A stretch of DNA of 64,000 bases from Planomicrobium okeanokoites (GCF_003428875.1 NZ_QQRS01000005.1:62001-126000); one strand, 5' to 3'; shown: positions 26,467-36,048, numbered from the stretch's first letter. Notes: a model not told the origin generated them from the sequence alone. A program made the numbers and translations.

Positions 26467-27330
26467 TTATACCTCCCCCTTTCCGCGCATCCGGCGCACA
26501 AAATACCATTCGCCGAAGCTATACAAAAAGAACATCGGCAGGAAAAAACTGAATACAGTAACCAGGAACCCGGCTGGGTACATATTATCGCGAAGAAACA
26601 GCATGATGCCAGGCAAATTGAACATCAGTTCCAGGATGAAGAGATTCGACAGCATGAACCACATCGTTTTCTTGGACTGGAAAAAGACGCTGATGATGGC
26701 ATTGCGGAACATGTGGACCAGGACGATATAGACTTTTGAAAAGCCGAGTGCACGGGCAAGGTCCACATACATCTGGCGTTCTTCTTCCTGAAACGTCAGC
26801 ATCGCCAGACGGTACAATTGGATGGTCGGCAGAATGGCCAGGCACAGCACCGGAAGCCAGTAAATCCGGTCGTCCCCTACTGCGGCTATTTGGGAAATCA
26901 GAATTCCTGTCTGCTTGAAAAACAGGACAACCGCCAGCTGAGCCAGCATGATGATCAAAAGGTCTGGAACCGACTCCAGAAAATAGAGAGCCATCTTCAC
27001 TCTTTCCCGAGCTTTTTCTGAAAGCAGCATCGTAATGATCGTTAACCCTAAAGAAACTATCACTGCCACCAGCAAAGCCAAAAACAGGATCTGCAGTGAG
27101 TAAGTTATGTATTCAAAAACATTCGGAAATAATGGCATCGGCCTTTGTGCACGGTAATTGAAAAAAGCGATTTCATTGATCGGCCACAGTTCCTGCAAAG
27201 TTGTCTGAATGGATTCGAAATATATCTTCCATCTCCATTCCTTTTGTAGCCAGCCGGCTATCAGAACCGGCAAACTGCTGGCAAGGATAATTCCTCCGAC
27301 AGCAATAAAAAACTTCAGCAATAATTTCAT
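26467..27330 (-). CDS. ABC transporter permease, oligopeptide/nickel (OppB/DppB) type
   Basis: The 287-residue permease has five to six helices. The EAA-like loop ARALGFSKVYIVLVHMFRNA and the long first periplasmic loop fit OppB/DppB, though it is somewhat divergent. The start at 27330 is chosen because AGAGG is 9 nt upstream; upstream in-frame starts are badly spaced. Its stop abuts the downstream permease start, so the pair is coupled. Confidence 0.82.
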   Translation of the reverse strand: MKLLLKFFIAVGGIILASSLPVLIAGWLQKEWRWKIYFESIQTTLQELWPINEIAFFNYRAQRPMPLFPNVFEYITYSLQILFLALLVAVIVSLGLTIITMLLSEKARERVKMALYFLESVPDLLIIMLAQLAVVLFFKQTGILISQIAAVGDDRIYWLPVLCLAILPTIQLYRLAMLTFQEEERQMYVDLARALGFSKVYIVLVHMFRNAIISVFFQSKKTMWFMLSNLFILELMFNLPGIMLFLRDNMYPAGFLVTVFSFFLPMFFLYSFGEWYFVRRMRGKGEV

Positions 27331-27470
27331 ATGCCCCATCCTCTTTTGTTGGAAAATTCTCTCTTTCATTATTCTACCATTATTTCGGAATCCGTAGAGC
27401 TAACTAATCGCAATCTCGGTATTTTTTCCATATACTTAAAAGATACGGATTGTTTGAGGAGGATTTTATC

Positions 27471-27821
27471 GTGGAATTAGTCGAAGTGAAGAAATTGCAG
27501 GTCCAATTGGACGCGTTCGCCGGGAAAGATGTATATCTTCACCTGGAGACCACGAACGGATCTTACGCCAGCCATTTTAATGAAGCATTTTTCAATGCCG
27601 GAGCTTTCATCCGCAATGTTGTCATTAATTATGAGTTAGGCAAAGTAGTCGGGGACAGCCCGCACCGTGTCGGCTTGAAACTGCCGCATGGCTGGGTTTA
27701 CGCGCAAGGCATCACCCATTATGAAATGGATGATCAGGGACGGCTGCTGCTTGCAGGGCATGACGGAACAGGGAAATTGGCGGTTGCGCTGCAGATCAGC
27801 GAAACACCGTTCAGTTATTAA
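27471..27821 (+). CDS. yojF: YojF family (DUF1806) protein
   Basis: The 116-residue protein is the same as B. subtilis YojF in size, with the block LHLETTNGSYASHF and DSPHRVGLKLPHGWVYAQG. A GTG start at 27471 follows GAGGAGG by 8 nt. It lies 12 bp upstream of bshB2, the arrangement of Bacillus yojF-yojG. It is not known to be required for bacillithiol synthesis, but the tight coupling suggests a related role. Confidence 0.88.
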   Translation: MELVEVKKLQVQLDAFAGKDVYLHLETTNGSYASHFNEAFFNAGAFIRNVVINYELGKVVGDSPHRVGLKLPHGWVYAQGITHYEMDDQGRLLLAGHDGTGKLAVALQISETPFSY

Positions 27822-27833
27822 GGGGGACTCGAA

Positions 27834-28523
27834 ATGACAATACCAAAAGAGCGACACGTATTGGTGGTGTTCCCTCACCCGGATGATGAAGCGTTCGGTG
27901 TGTCCGGAACAATGACTACACATATCAACCAGGGTACGCCGGTTACATATGCCTGCCTCACACTTGGTGAAATGGGTCGGAACTTAGGAAACCCGCCGTT
28001 TGCGACTCGGGAGTCACTTCCTGAAATACGCAAAAAAGAATTGAAAGCTTCTGCTGAAGCCATCGGTCTGACCGATTTGCGGATGATGGGGCTGCGTGAT
28101 AAAACGATTGAATTCGAAGACGACGAAAAAATGGTTGGCATGATGACGGAGCTGATTGAAGAATTGAATCCTTCCCTGATCATCACCTTCTATCCGAAAT
28201 TCGCAGTCCATCCGGATCATGAAGCGACTGCACGTGCGGTAGTAAGGGCTGTTCGCCGGATGAAAGACCGTCCGAAACTCCATTGCGTGGCATTTGCCAA
28301 TAACACACTTGAAGTTCTGGGCAATCCGGACATCGTTTACGATATTACACCTGTCAGAGACCATAAGATGGCGTCCATGAAAGCGCACATTTCACAAACA
28401 GCCTGGATGCTTGAAGAGATGGAACACAAACTGGCGCAAGGTGATACCGAAACTGAAAATTGGCTCACGAAAGAGCGATTCTATAATTACCGCTGGGAAG
28501 ATGATTTCGAATCGTCTTTCTGA
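27834..28523 (+). CDS. bshB2: bacillithiol biosynthesis deacetylase BshB2 (LmbE-like)
   Basis: The 229-residue Zn-dependent N-deacetylase of the LmbE family removes acetyl from GlcNAc-malate in bacillithiol synthesis. Zn ligands lie in FPHPDDEAFG near the start and in VHPDHEA. The GEMGRNLGNPPFATRESLPE block is BshB2-like. GGGGGA precedes the ATG. It implies a low-GC Gram-positive that uses bacillithiol. Strong terminator downstream. Confidence 0.92.
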   Translation: MTIPKERHVLVVFPHPDDEAFGVSGTMTTHINQGTPVTYACLTLGEMGRNLGNPPFATRESLPEIRKKELKASAEAIGLTDLRMMGLRDKTIEFEDDEKMVGMMTELIEELNPSLIITFYPKFAVHPDHEATARAVVRAVRRMKDRPKLHCVAFANNTLEVLGNPDIVYDITPVRDHKMASMKAHISQTAWMLEEMEHKLAQGDTETENWLTKERFYNYRWEDDFESSF

Positions 28524-28531
28524 GTAATTTG

Positions 28532-28573
28532 CACCCTTATTTTCTTAATTGAAAATAAGGGTGTTTTTTTTTT
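28532..28573 (+). terminator. intrinsic terminator after bshB2
   Basis: A perfect 13-bp stem CACCCTTATTTTC/GAAAATAAGGGTG is followed by ten T residues. Confidence 0.95.
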
Positions 28574-28631
28574 CGCTTCTACAATAGTATGGACTTATGA
28601 GTTTATTAAATCTTTGCAATCAGAATAGCTG

Positions 28632-28750
28632 TGTCCAGACTCCAGCGCCCAGCTCTTCGGGTCATAAGCCAGCCCATCTCTGCGGTCAGGACCGCGCCGC
28701 TGTTCTGTCTTATGCCTTTCAGAGCTAAACGGGCGCTTGCGCTTTTCTAG
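28632..28750 (+). repeat. MITE-like palindromic repeat family 2, copy 1
   Basis: The element starts TGTCCAGACTCCAGCGCCC and ends CTAAACGGGCGCTTGCGC, so the AGCGCCC and GGGCGCT ends are inverted. The middle is variable. A second copy follows directly, and an inverted copy lies at 60774-60892. The gap 28524-28982 holds these repeats and no gene. Confidence 0.85.
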
Positions 28751-28872
28751 TGTCCAGACTCCAGCGCCCAGCTCTTCGAGTCGCTTCAGCCTTGCCGTCA
28801 ATGGCAAAAAACGCCATTACCGGCAAGGCTTCCAGCGCTTGTCAGGGCTAAACGGGCGCTTGCGCTTTTCTA
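28751..28872 (+). repeat. MITE-like palindromic repeat family 2, copy 2 (tandem)
   Basis: It has the same outer ends as copy 1 (TGTCCAGACTCCAGCGCCC and GGGCTAAACGGGCGCTTGCG), but its middle carries GCCTTGCCG and CGGCAAGGC arms forming a separate hairpin with a TGGC-rich loop. Conserved ends with replaced middles suggest mosaic or replacement evolution. Confidence 0.85.
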
Positions 28873-28982
28873 TTGTTATCAGATAAAATAAACAATATTA
28901 CTGAAAGCGTTCTCGCGGGGAAGAATGCTGTATAATCAGTAGTTATAATGTGTTTTTATGCACAAAGAAAAGGGGAAAATCA

Positions 28983-30350
28983 ATGAAGAAGTTTTCAACA
29001 TCAACATGGCTCTTATTTTTACTTCCTTCCTTACTTGGTATCCTGCTGTTCCTGATACCTATACCAACCACAAACGCGGATGGAGATACGGAATGGATGG
29101 TTACCATCGCAGTGCTGGCCAACTGGCTGGCAGATAACATTGCGTCATTGGTCCCATGGATCATGCTGGTCCTATTATCGATTGCAGCTATCGGGTCATT
29201 GGTATACATAACCAAAAAACCGAATACAGATGAAGACGTTCCATTTTTCGACAAGCTGTTCAATGTAAGCCTATTTTGGACCATTACACGTGTTTTGGCC
29301 GCCATCTTCGCTTTCATGGTTTTATTCCAGGTGGGGCCAGAAGCAGTGTGGAACGAGAATACAGGCGGACTTCTCCTATCAGGAGACGGATTGTTGTCAT
29401 TCCTGTTCACAATCTTCCTGTTTGCGGGACTGTTATTGCCGCTATTGATGAATTTTGGACTTCTGGAATTCTTCGGCTCCATGATGGTTAAGATCATGCG
29501 TCCGCTATTCCGCTTGCCAGGCCGTTCTTCTATTGACGCTCTTGCTTCGTGGGTTGGAGACGGAACAATCGGCGTACTTTTAACCAGTAAACAGTATGAA
29601 GACAATCGTTACACTCAGCGCGAAGCCGCTATTATCGGAACAACATTTTCAGTCGTATCGATCACATTCGCAATTGTCGTAATCGGCGAAATCGGTCTGG
29701 CTAGTTATTTCCTTCCGTACTACGGAACTGTAATTCTTGCAGGTATCATCCTTGCATTGATCATGCCGCGCATCTATCCGTTATCCCGCAAACCGACGAC
29801 GTTCATCGACGGTTCTGAGCAGGAATCCCAAACGGAAGATGTTCCTAAAGGATATAATGTCGTTTCACACGGCATGGAAAAAGCGCTTGAAAAAGCAGAT
29901 CGCAACCGTTCAATCAGCAAATTCTTTGAAGACGGCTTTAAGAACGTCCTGGATATGTGGATCGGGGTTGCCCCAGTAGTTATGGCATTCGGTACGATCG
30001 CTTTGATCCTTGCTGAATATACACAGCTGTTCGTCATCCTTGGTGCACCATTCGTCCCTTACCTGAACTTGCTCGGCATCCCTGAAGCAGCAGATGCGGC
30101 ACAATTGATGGTGGTCGGATTTGCGGACATGTTCCTTCCGGCGATTCTTGGTTCAGGCATCGAGTCTGAATTGACGCGCTTCGTCGTAGCAGCGCTGTCC
30201 GTTACTCAGCTGATCTACTTGTCGGAAGTCGGAGGAATCTTGCTTGGTTCGAAAATCCCGGTCAATATCCTTGATTTGATCATCATTTTCCTTCTTCGCA
30301 CAATTATCGCATTGCCGATCATTGCCGGAGTTGCCCATCTTTTATTCTAA
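28983..30350 (+). CDS. YjiH family membrane protein (nucleoside-recognition / Gate domain)
   Basis: The 455-residue protein has about ten to eleven helices. It contains Gate-type segments GRSSIDALASWVGDGTIGVL and VAPVVMAFGTIALILAEY typical of the YjiH family, related to spore maturation and nucleoside-transporter gate domains. Function is unknown. The start at 28983 follows AAGGGG. It is transcribed alone and shares a terminator with the convergent tdh gene. Confidence 0.85.
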   Translation: MKKFSTSTWLLFLLPSLLGILLFLIPIPTTNADGDTEWMVTIAVLANWLADNIASLVPWIMLVLLSIAAIGSLVYITKKPNTDEDVPFFDKLFNVSLFWTITRVLAAIFAFMVLFQVGPEAVWNENTGGLLLSGDGLLSFLFTIFLFAGLLLPLLMNFGLLEFFGSMMVKIMRPLFRLPGRSSIDALASWVGDGTIGVLLTSKQYEDNRYTQREAAIIGTTFSVVSITFAIVVIGEIGLASYFLPYYGTVILAGIILALIMPRIYPLSRKPTTFIDGSEQESQTEDVPKGYNVVSHGMEKALEKADRNRSISKFFEDGFKNVLDMWIGVAPVVMAFGTIALILAEYTQLFVILGAPFVPYLNLLGIPEAADAAQLMVVGFADMFLPAILGSGIESELTRFVVAALSVTQLIYLSEVGGILLGSKIPVNILDLIIIFLLRTIIALPIIAGVAHLLF

Positions 30351-30356
30351 TGAAAT

Positions 30357-30394
30357 CAAAAAATGCCATCCGCGATTGCGGATGGCATTTTTTC
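30357..30394 (+). terminator. bidirectional intrinsic terminator
   Basis: AAAAATGCCATCCGC pairs with GCGGATGGCATTTTT around GATT. Confidence 0.93.
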
Positions 30395-30397
30395 GAT

Positions 30398-31342
30398 TCA
30401 GGCATTTTGTAATTTCGCTTTTAATTTCTCCAACATATCCGCTGTCATTGCATCCAGATCATAGGCTGTCTTGAAGCCCCATTCTTTTTTCGCTGCGGAT
30501 GCATCGATGCTGTCCGGCCAGCTGTCAGCGATGGCCTGACGCGCTGGATCTACATCATAATTCATTTGGAATTCAGGAATGTGCTTGCGGATTGAAGCCG
30601 CAATCCCTTCCGGCTCGAAACTCATAGCCGTCACGTTGAACGCATTGCGATGTTCAAGTTTTGCAGGATCCGCTTCCATCAAGTCAACGATTGCCTGAAG
30701 GGCATCCGGCATATACATCATATCCATGTATGTGCCTTTATCGATATAGGAAGAATAGCTTCCTTGCTCTAGAGCTTTATAGTAGATATCAACCGCGTAA
30801 TCAGTCGTTCCGCCGCCGGGCTGAGCCACGTAAGAGATCAATCCCGGGAAACGCACACCGCGGGTATCGACGCCGAACTTCTGGTAATAATAATCGCACA
30901 GCAATTCGCCCGCAACTTTATTGACGCCGTACATGGTCGTTGGGCGCTGCAATGTGTCCTGCGGTGTATCCATTTTTGGTGTCGAAGGGCCAAATGCACC
31001 GATCGAACTCGGTGTAAAGAATTGCATGCCCAGTTCTCGGGACGCTTCCAAAGCATTGACCAGGCCGCCCATATTCAGATTCCAGGCGAGCAGCGGCTTT
31101 TCTTCTGCCGTAGCCGACAATAACGCCGCCATGTGCATCATCGTATCTGCACCGAAATCCTTGGCAAGGTCGTGCATTTTCTGCGCATCGGTTACATCCA
31201 GGATTTCAAATGGGCCGCTTGTATCAGTAGAAGGACGGATATCCGTAGCCAACACGTTTTCAACTCCGTATATTCCACGCAATTTCCCGGTCAATTCCGA
31301 CCCGATTTGTCCCAAAGCACCCGTAATCATAATTCGTTTCAT
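30398..31342 (-). CDS. L-threonine 3-dehydrogenase, SDR (epimerase-like) type
   Basis: The 314-residue NAD-dependent enzyme has the glycine motif [12 protein letters not shown]. The SDR catalytic pair is seen as YGVNKVAGE with Tyr and Lys three apart. The rest matches the epimerase-type threonine dehydrogenase, which makes 2-amino-3-ketobutyrate. The kbl-type partner lies at 32248-33438 on the same strand. The start at 31342 follows GAGGAG. A general sugar-nucleotide epimerase is unlikely given the partner. Confidence 0.88.
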   Translation of the reverse strand: MKRIMITGALGQIGSELTGKLRGIYGVENVLATDIRPSTDTSGPFEILDVTDAQKMHDLAKDFGADTMMHMAALLSATAEEKPLLAWNLNMGGLVNALEASRELGMQFFTPSSIGAFGPSTPKMDTPQDTLQRPTTMYGVNKVAGELLCDYYYQKFGVDTRGVRFPGLISYVAQPGGGTTDYAVDIYYKALEQGSYSSYIDKGTYMDMMYMPDALQAIVDLMEADPAKLEHRNAFNVTAMSFEPEGIAASIRKHIPEFQMNYDVDPARQAIADSWPDSIDASAAKKEWGFKTAYDLDAMTADMLEKLKAKLQNA

Positions 31343-31575
31343 TTTATAAGCTCCTCTCGAATAAAACATATGTCCTCTGCAAAAACACAATAAAACCCTT
31401 AAAAACATTGATTTAACAGTATTCACTATACCGCCATTATAAATTGTTCCCTTAAAAAACACAACGACTTTAGAGATGTCCAGCCGTAAATGTTTTTTGC
31501 TATACTGTTAGAAAGCCTGTATGGAGCGTGTTTCAGTTTAAGTTGGATTATTTTATTTTTCAGTGGAGGTGGATA

Positions 31576-32208
31576 ATGAAGTCATTGCGATTGTTAGTGC
31601 TTTTTCTTCTGGGCATGGGCGTCACCGGTTTTTTATTGTCCATCGATACACCACGCTGGCTCGTATTTGCCGTCGTAATAATTTTCTATCTGATTTTGAT
31701 GGTGCTCCCGGGAATTTACATTACTTATTTCTCCAACTCACTGCGGCAAATTGAACGTTATGTTCACCGTAATCGGCATAAAGCCATCTTCGCTTTCCCT
31801 TATGCGCTTGGACATGGTGATGACCAGGATGTCGAAAGGTCAATCGAACGGATCTTGACGCTGCATAAACAGCAGGTGATGCAGTCAATCTATCGTACTT
31901 TGTTGGCGATTTATCGTGGACAGCCTGCGATTGCGGCACAGCATGCGGCAGCGATTGACCGTGAACCATTGCGAAGTTATTATCTTGCCCACATTGCTGC
32001 ATCTTCCGGAGAATTCCAGCGTGCAGCTGAGCTGAGCAGCCGGATTCAGGAACCTTGGATGAATCATTCGATTGATGCGCTAATTGCTTTTGAAAGCGAT
32101 GACAGCAACTTTCCTGTCTATGTGGAGAAAAGTGTGAAGGCAGCGCGCGGCATTCAAAAATACACCTTGGAAAAAAGCTTTAATCGGATGAAAAAACCTT
32201 TGCCATAG
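31576..32208 (+). CDS. two-helix membrane protein with cytosolic C-terminal domain, unknown
   Basis: I do not recognise this 210-residue protein. Residues about 1-45 form two hydrophobic helices, and the rest is a soluble helical domain with IERYVHRNRHKAIFAFPYA and TPR-like alternation (AAQHAAAIDREPLRSYYLAH). GGAGG precedes the ATG at 31576. It lies opposite to and between tdh and kbl, which are normally adjacent. It shares a terminator with kbl. Confidence 0.78.
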   Translation: MKSLRLLVLFLLGMGVTGFLLSIDTPRWLVFAVVIIFYLILMVLPGIYITYFSNSLRQIERYVHRNRHKAIFAFPYALGHGDDQDVERSIERILTLHKQQVMQSIYRTLLAIYRGQPAIAAQHAAAIDREPLRSYYLAHIAASSGEFQRAAELSSRIQEPWMNHSIDALIAFESDDSNFPVYVEKSVKAARGIQKYTLEKSFNRMKKPLP

Positions 32209-32245
32209 AAAATCGCCCCGCCGGAATTTCCGGCGGGGCGATTTG
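32209..32245 (+). terminator. bidirectional intrinsic terminator
   Basis: AAATCGCCCCGCCGG pairs with CCGGCGGGGCGATTT around AATTT; it serves the plus-strand gene and kbl. Confidence 0.95.
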
Positions 32246-32247
32246 TA

Positions 32248-33438
32248 TTATTTTATGATGTTAAGTTCTTTGCCAACTTTTTCATAGATGGCAATTGCGT
32301 CATCAAGCATTTCTTTTGTATGGGCAGCGGTCGGCATGTTGCGGACGCGGCCTGTGCCTTTTGGAACTGTCGGGAAGACGATGGATTTTGCATAAACGCC
32401 TTCTTCGAACAGGCGTTTTGAGAATTCCTGAGTCGTTTTCTCTTCGCCGATGATGCACGGTGTAATCGGCGTTTCGGATTCCCCGATATCAAAGCCGAGT
32501 TCTTTCAAGCCTTTTTTCAAGTAATCGCCGTTTTCCCACAGCTTATCATGCAATTCAGTCGAATCGATGATCATCTGGATTGCCGCTGTAATTGCCGCAA
32601 CGTCACCAGGTGTCACTGCAGTCGAAAACAGGAACGGACGTGAACGGACTTTCAGCCAGTCGATCAGGTTCTGTTTACCGGCTACATAGCCGCCGACAAC
32701 TCCGACAGCTTTTGATAAAGTACCCATTTGCATGTCGACTTCTTTTTCAAGTCCGAAATGCTTCACAGTTCCTTTACCTTTTCCGGTAACGCCTGAGCCA
32801 TGCGCATCATCCACATACGTGATCAGGTCGAATTCTTTTGCAATTTCCACGATTTCCGGTAATTTCGCAATATCGCCGTCCATCGAGAAGACACCGTCTG
32901 TAATGACCATTACTTTATTGTATTGGCCGGATTCAGTCGCTTCTTTCGCTTTAGCGCGAAGATCTTCCATGTCCGAGTGTTTATAGGCAATGATTTTTGC
33001 TTTAGACAAACGGCAGCCGTCGATGATCGACGCATGGTTCAATTGATCCGACAAAATCGCATCGTTTTTATCCATGACAGCGGAAATGGCAGCCATGTTG
33101 CAGTTAAATCCTGATTGGTAGGAAATCGCCGCTTCTGTCCCTTTGAATTCAGCCAGTTTTTCTTCCAGCTTCACATGAAGGTCCAATGTTCCGTTGATTG
33201 TGCGGACTGCGCCTGCTCCAACACCGTATTTATCAATTGCTTCTTTAGCAATTTTTTTCAAATCTTCGTTTGTTGCCAAACCAAGATAATTATTCGATGA
33301 CAGGTTGATCAGATCTTTTCCACGCACCTGGATTATCGGTCCGTTCGGTCCTTCAACCGGATCGATTTCATTATATAAACCCTGCTCTTTAAGTTCGTTA
33401 AGATTCTCGTTAAGGAAAGCATCCAATTTTTTCGACAA
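32248..33438 (-). CDS. kbl: glycine C-acetyltransferase (2-amino-3-ketobutyrate CoA ligase)
   Basis: The 396-residue PLP enzyme of the alpha-oxoamine synthase family cleaves 2-amino-3-ketobutyrate with CoA to glycine and acetyl-CoA. [29 protein letters not shown] and [16 protein letters not shown] (PLP lysine) are diagnostic. The start is TTG at 33438 with AAAGGAAG upstream. With the SDR-type tdh it forms the threonine degradation route. Confidence 0.94.
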   Translation of the reverse strand: MSKKLDAFLNENLNELKEQGLYNEIDPVEGPNGPIIQVRGKDLINLSSNNYLGLATNEDLKKIAKEAIDKYGVGAGAVRTINGTLDLHVKLEEKLAEFKGTEAAISYQSGFNCNMAAISAVMDKNDAILSDQLNHASIIDGCRLSKAKIIAYKHSDMEDLRAKAKEATESGQYNKVMVITDGVFSMDGDIAKLPEIVEIAKEFDLITYVDDAHGSGVTGKGKGTVKHFGLEKEVDMQMGTLSKAVGVVGGYVAGKQNLIDWLKVRSRPFLFSTAVTPGDVAAITAAIQMIIDSTELHDKLWENGDYLKKGLKELGFDIGESETPITPCIIGEEKTTQEFSKRLFEEGVYAKSIVFPTVPKGTGRVRNMPTAAHTKEMLDDAIAIYEKVGKELNIIK

Positions 33439-33503
33439 GTTAATCTTCCTTTCGTATACCTGAATTCTTCTACCTTCCTATCATAACGCAATTTTACCCA
33501 AAA

Positions 33504-33530
33504 GAAAAAGCGGACCGCAGTCCGCTTTTC
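33504..33530 (-). terminator. intrinsic terminator after the metalloprotease gene
   Basis: AAAAGCGGAC pairs with GTCCGCTTTT around CGCA, directly after the stop. Confidence 0.85.
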
Positions 33531-33532
33531 AA

Positions 33533-35653
33533 TCAGTTTTTGCTTTTTCCGTTATTCTTGCCTTTGCCTTTGTTCGGGTTGTCCACTTTGTATTGCACTT
33601 CATAAGTGAACTCTTTCGCTTCACGCTGACCTTCTGCAGCTGCGTATGAAGTGATCATTTTCACATTGCCTTCGCGCAATACATTTTGCAGATCCAAAGC
33701 TTCTTCTTCCGTTACGTTGAATGGATCAACATGGAATACATGCTGCTGGCCATTTTTCTTCGTTTGGATGAATGTCGTTGTGAAATCGACATACTCACCT
33801 TTTAACTGGCCAAGTGACTGGAATGCTTCTGTTGAAGATCCATCAGCAGAGAAATCGCCAAGCTGAACATTTTTGATGAACCAGCCTGTATCGTTGTAGC
33901 CCCAGTCCGTCAAGTTACGGAATGAAACCAATACATCTTGTCCAGCGTAAGCTGAAAGGTCGAATGTTTCAGTTGACCAGTCTAATTTATGTCCAGTGAA
34001 TCCTGGTACATTTTCTTTGATAGTTGGATAGCCTTCTTCAACTACATCTGTACGTGTATTCTCGTTTTCAAGTGAAGTCCAAGTTTCACCGTTGTCAGTG
34101 GAAACTTGCACCACTGCATAATCCCATTGCTCTTCGATATCATAGTAATGATCGAAAGTAAGAGTTGGATTTTCAGTTGGAACAGTTGCTCCAAAGATTA
34201 GAGCCTGATCAGCCTCGTCACCGTTGTTCGCATGCAAGACTTGCTCAGACGCATCCAGCGGATTTGCTGTTGTGCTCCATTGCAATGGAAGGAAATCTAC
34301 GCCGTCAAATTCAAGGCCGCGCACATCTTTTCCGAAGTCGAATTCTTTAAAGTCGCCGCCCCATGCCGGAACGCCTTCTTTTTCAAATGTTAATGCTTTT
34401 TCGAAATCGACAGTTTTTCCGCGTACGCCATCACCAACTGGAAGTTCGCGCAAGTCGATGCTGTCGAAATTGTAGTCGCTGCTTACGTCAGAGTTGTCCA
34501 AAGCCAGTGCTGCCATGAAGTTTTGGTAAACTTCTGTGAACGTTTTGCCTGTGCCGTAATCCTGAAGAACTTTATCTACACTCGCCATACCCTGGCTCGT
34601 GCCGTCAGTTGCGAGTTCACGGATAAACTCTTTACCGAATTTATCGTACATATAAAGAGTGAACAGGTAAGTCTGGCCGTAATCTGCGATTGTTTCCGGA
34701 CCTGTTGCTGCTGTTCCATGCTCATCCCAGTTTACAAGTGAGTTTTCCGGGTGATCCAAATAGAAGTTGATAGATCCTTCACCGTGTCCGTATCCTCCAA
34801 GATATTCAGAGAACGTTGACATCCCTTCGTTCAACCAGGTTTCTTCAGATCCATCGTTATCGGCTTGGATCAAATGCTGAAGCTCATGGATTGTTGTCCC
34901 GAAGAAAGTATTTTCAAGGCGTGTTTCCCAAGAATTTGTATCGATTGTAATGATGTTGCGGTCTGTATAGTTTTCAAGCGTCTGCCAGAAGAAACCTGCG
35001 ACAAAGAACGGATATGATGGATTGTTCCAGCCTTCATCCTGCACGTTATCAACGAGCATGATCACTTTATCAGAACCTTCGTAATAGCCTTCCGGAAGCC
35101 CAACCATACCAGGCAGCGGTGAGTTCGATCCATCCAAGGAGTCCGGTGTGCCGAAGAATTCCGTTGCTACCGGGTAGATATTGCTGTCAAATTCCGCTTT
35201 TAATTTATCCACTTGCGCTTGTGTTACAACATCAGCCGGTTTCGGGTTATTTGGTCCGTAAGCCAAATCATTAGCTACCCAAATTTCCACATTGTCACCC
35301 ACGCTGCGAAGTGTAAAATCTTTAAATTTCAAATTACGGTTAAGGAATTTCTTTGTTCCACCATCATAAGTAAATGTACTATCTGCTGCTGCCTCTTCGC
35401 CTTCACCAGCAGTTTCGTCATCCAAAGCACCAGCTTGCGCTTTGATCTTAGCTTCTGCTTCTTTCTGGAATTCAGCGTCATTTGAAAGCTCGTTCAAACT
35501 TTGGTCGATATCGATTCTATCGCCGTAGCGCGCTTCATTCCAGTCGGATGTTGACGGTAAAGCTTCTGTTGGTGCCGCCATGGCCGCCGGCGCCATCAGT
35601 GATAGTGTTAAAGCACTTGCTGATAATATTGAAACCCACTTGCTTTTAATCAT
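33533..35653 (-). CDS. secreted zinc metalloprotease (HExxH, choice-of-anchor-type C-terminal domain)
   Basis: The 706-residue exported protein has a signal peptide (about residues 1-26, cut after MAPAAMA) and an acidic propeptide region. A gluzincin-like site has HELQH at residues 256-260 with NEGMS about 18 residues later as third ligand. Beta-rich domains follow; VSFRNLTDWGYNDTGWFIKN matches the choice-of-anchor-J pattern seen with immune-inhibitor-A-like proteins. The C-terminus is basic (NKGKGKNNGKSKN). It probably degrades extracellular protein; the substrate is unknown. The start at 35653 follows GGAAGGGG. Confidence 0.85.
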   Translation of the reverse strand: MIKSKWVSILSASALTLSLMAPAAMAAPTEALPSTSDWNEARYGDRIDIDQSLNELSNDAEFQKEAEAKIKAQAGALDDETAGEGEEAAADSTFTYDGGTKKFLNRNLKFKDFTLRSVGDNVEIWVANDLAYGPNNPKPADVVTQAQVDKLKAEFDSNIYPVATEFFGTPDSLDGSNSPLPGMVGLPEGYYEGSDKVIMLVDNVQDEGWNNPSYPFFVAGFFWQTLENYTDRNIITIDTNSWETRLENTFFGTTIHELQHLIQADNDGSEETWLNEGMSTFSEYLGGYGHGEGSINFYLDHPENSLVNWDEHGTAATGPETIADYGQTYLFTLYMYDKFGKEFIRELATDGTSQGMASVDKVLQDYGTGKTFTEVYQNFMAALALDNSDVSSDYNFDSIDLRELPVGDGVRGKTVDFEKALTFEKEGVPAWGGDFKEFDFGKDVRGLEFDGVDFLPLQWSTTANPLDASEQVLHANNGDEADQALIFGATVPTENPTLTFDHYYDIEEQWDYAVVQVSTDNGETWTSLENENTRTDVVEEGYPTIKENVPGFTGHKLDWSTETFDLSAYAGQDVLVSFRNLTDWGYNDTGWFIKNVQLGDFSADGSSTEAFQSLGQLKGEYVDFTTTFIQTKKNGQQHVFHVDPFNVTEEEALDLQNVLREGNVKMITSYAAAEGQREAKEFTYEVQYKVDNPNKGKGKNNGKSKN

Positions 35654-35745
35654 TCTTTTTTCCCCTTCCAAACTTATCAGAATTTTATTACTTGTGAAAA
35701 TCTTAACACGTCTGATAATTCAGAAGAATAGGGTATATAGATTAT

Positions 35746-35800
35746 TTCGGTACCCGAATCATTAGGTATATAGTATAGGTATTTTTCCCAAAGATACCTA
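35746..35800. promoter_or_regulatory. two dyads in the metalloprotease promoter region
   Basis: A perfect dyad TTCGG-3-CCGAA lies at 35746-35758. A second with TAGGTAT/ATACCTA arms lies at 35776-35800, with extra GGTAT and ATACC half-sites around it. They could bind a regulator of the protease gene, or form hairpins. No known consensus is assigned. The remaining stretch 35801-36020 shows nothing clear. Confidence 0.4.
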
Positions 35801-36020
35801 AATATTACCTACTTACCCATTTATGAATAAATTAAAAAAACCGTCATATAGGTGCAAATCCCACTTTCAGCAATATCCGCTGACAAATATATGCTATCCT
35901 TCTGACCGTGCCTATAACAATGATGATGATGGTCGAAAATCTTTCAGTTATTTCAAGCCGACAGTCAGCATATAAACAGTTTTTGATAAAAGTGCTCAAT
36001 ACTATATTCGAAAGCACAAG

Positions 36021-36048
36021 AAAAAGGACCCCCTCAAGGGCCCTTCTT
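36021..36048 (-). terminator. intrinsic terminator after the glycosidase-like gene
   Basis: On the minus strand AAGGGCCC and GGGGTCCTT pair around TTGAG, followed by TTTTTC. Confidence 0.75.

Noticed and set aside
28540-28570. tRNA or small RNA gene after bshB2
   Set aside because: The pairing is a plain terminator with a T-run; no tRNA arms are visible. I found no tRNA or rRNA genes in the window.
28595-28807. Minus-strand 70-residue ORF
   Set aside because: It lies entirely in the MITE-like repeats.
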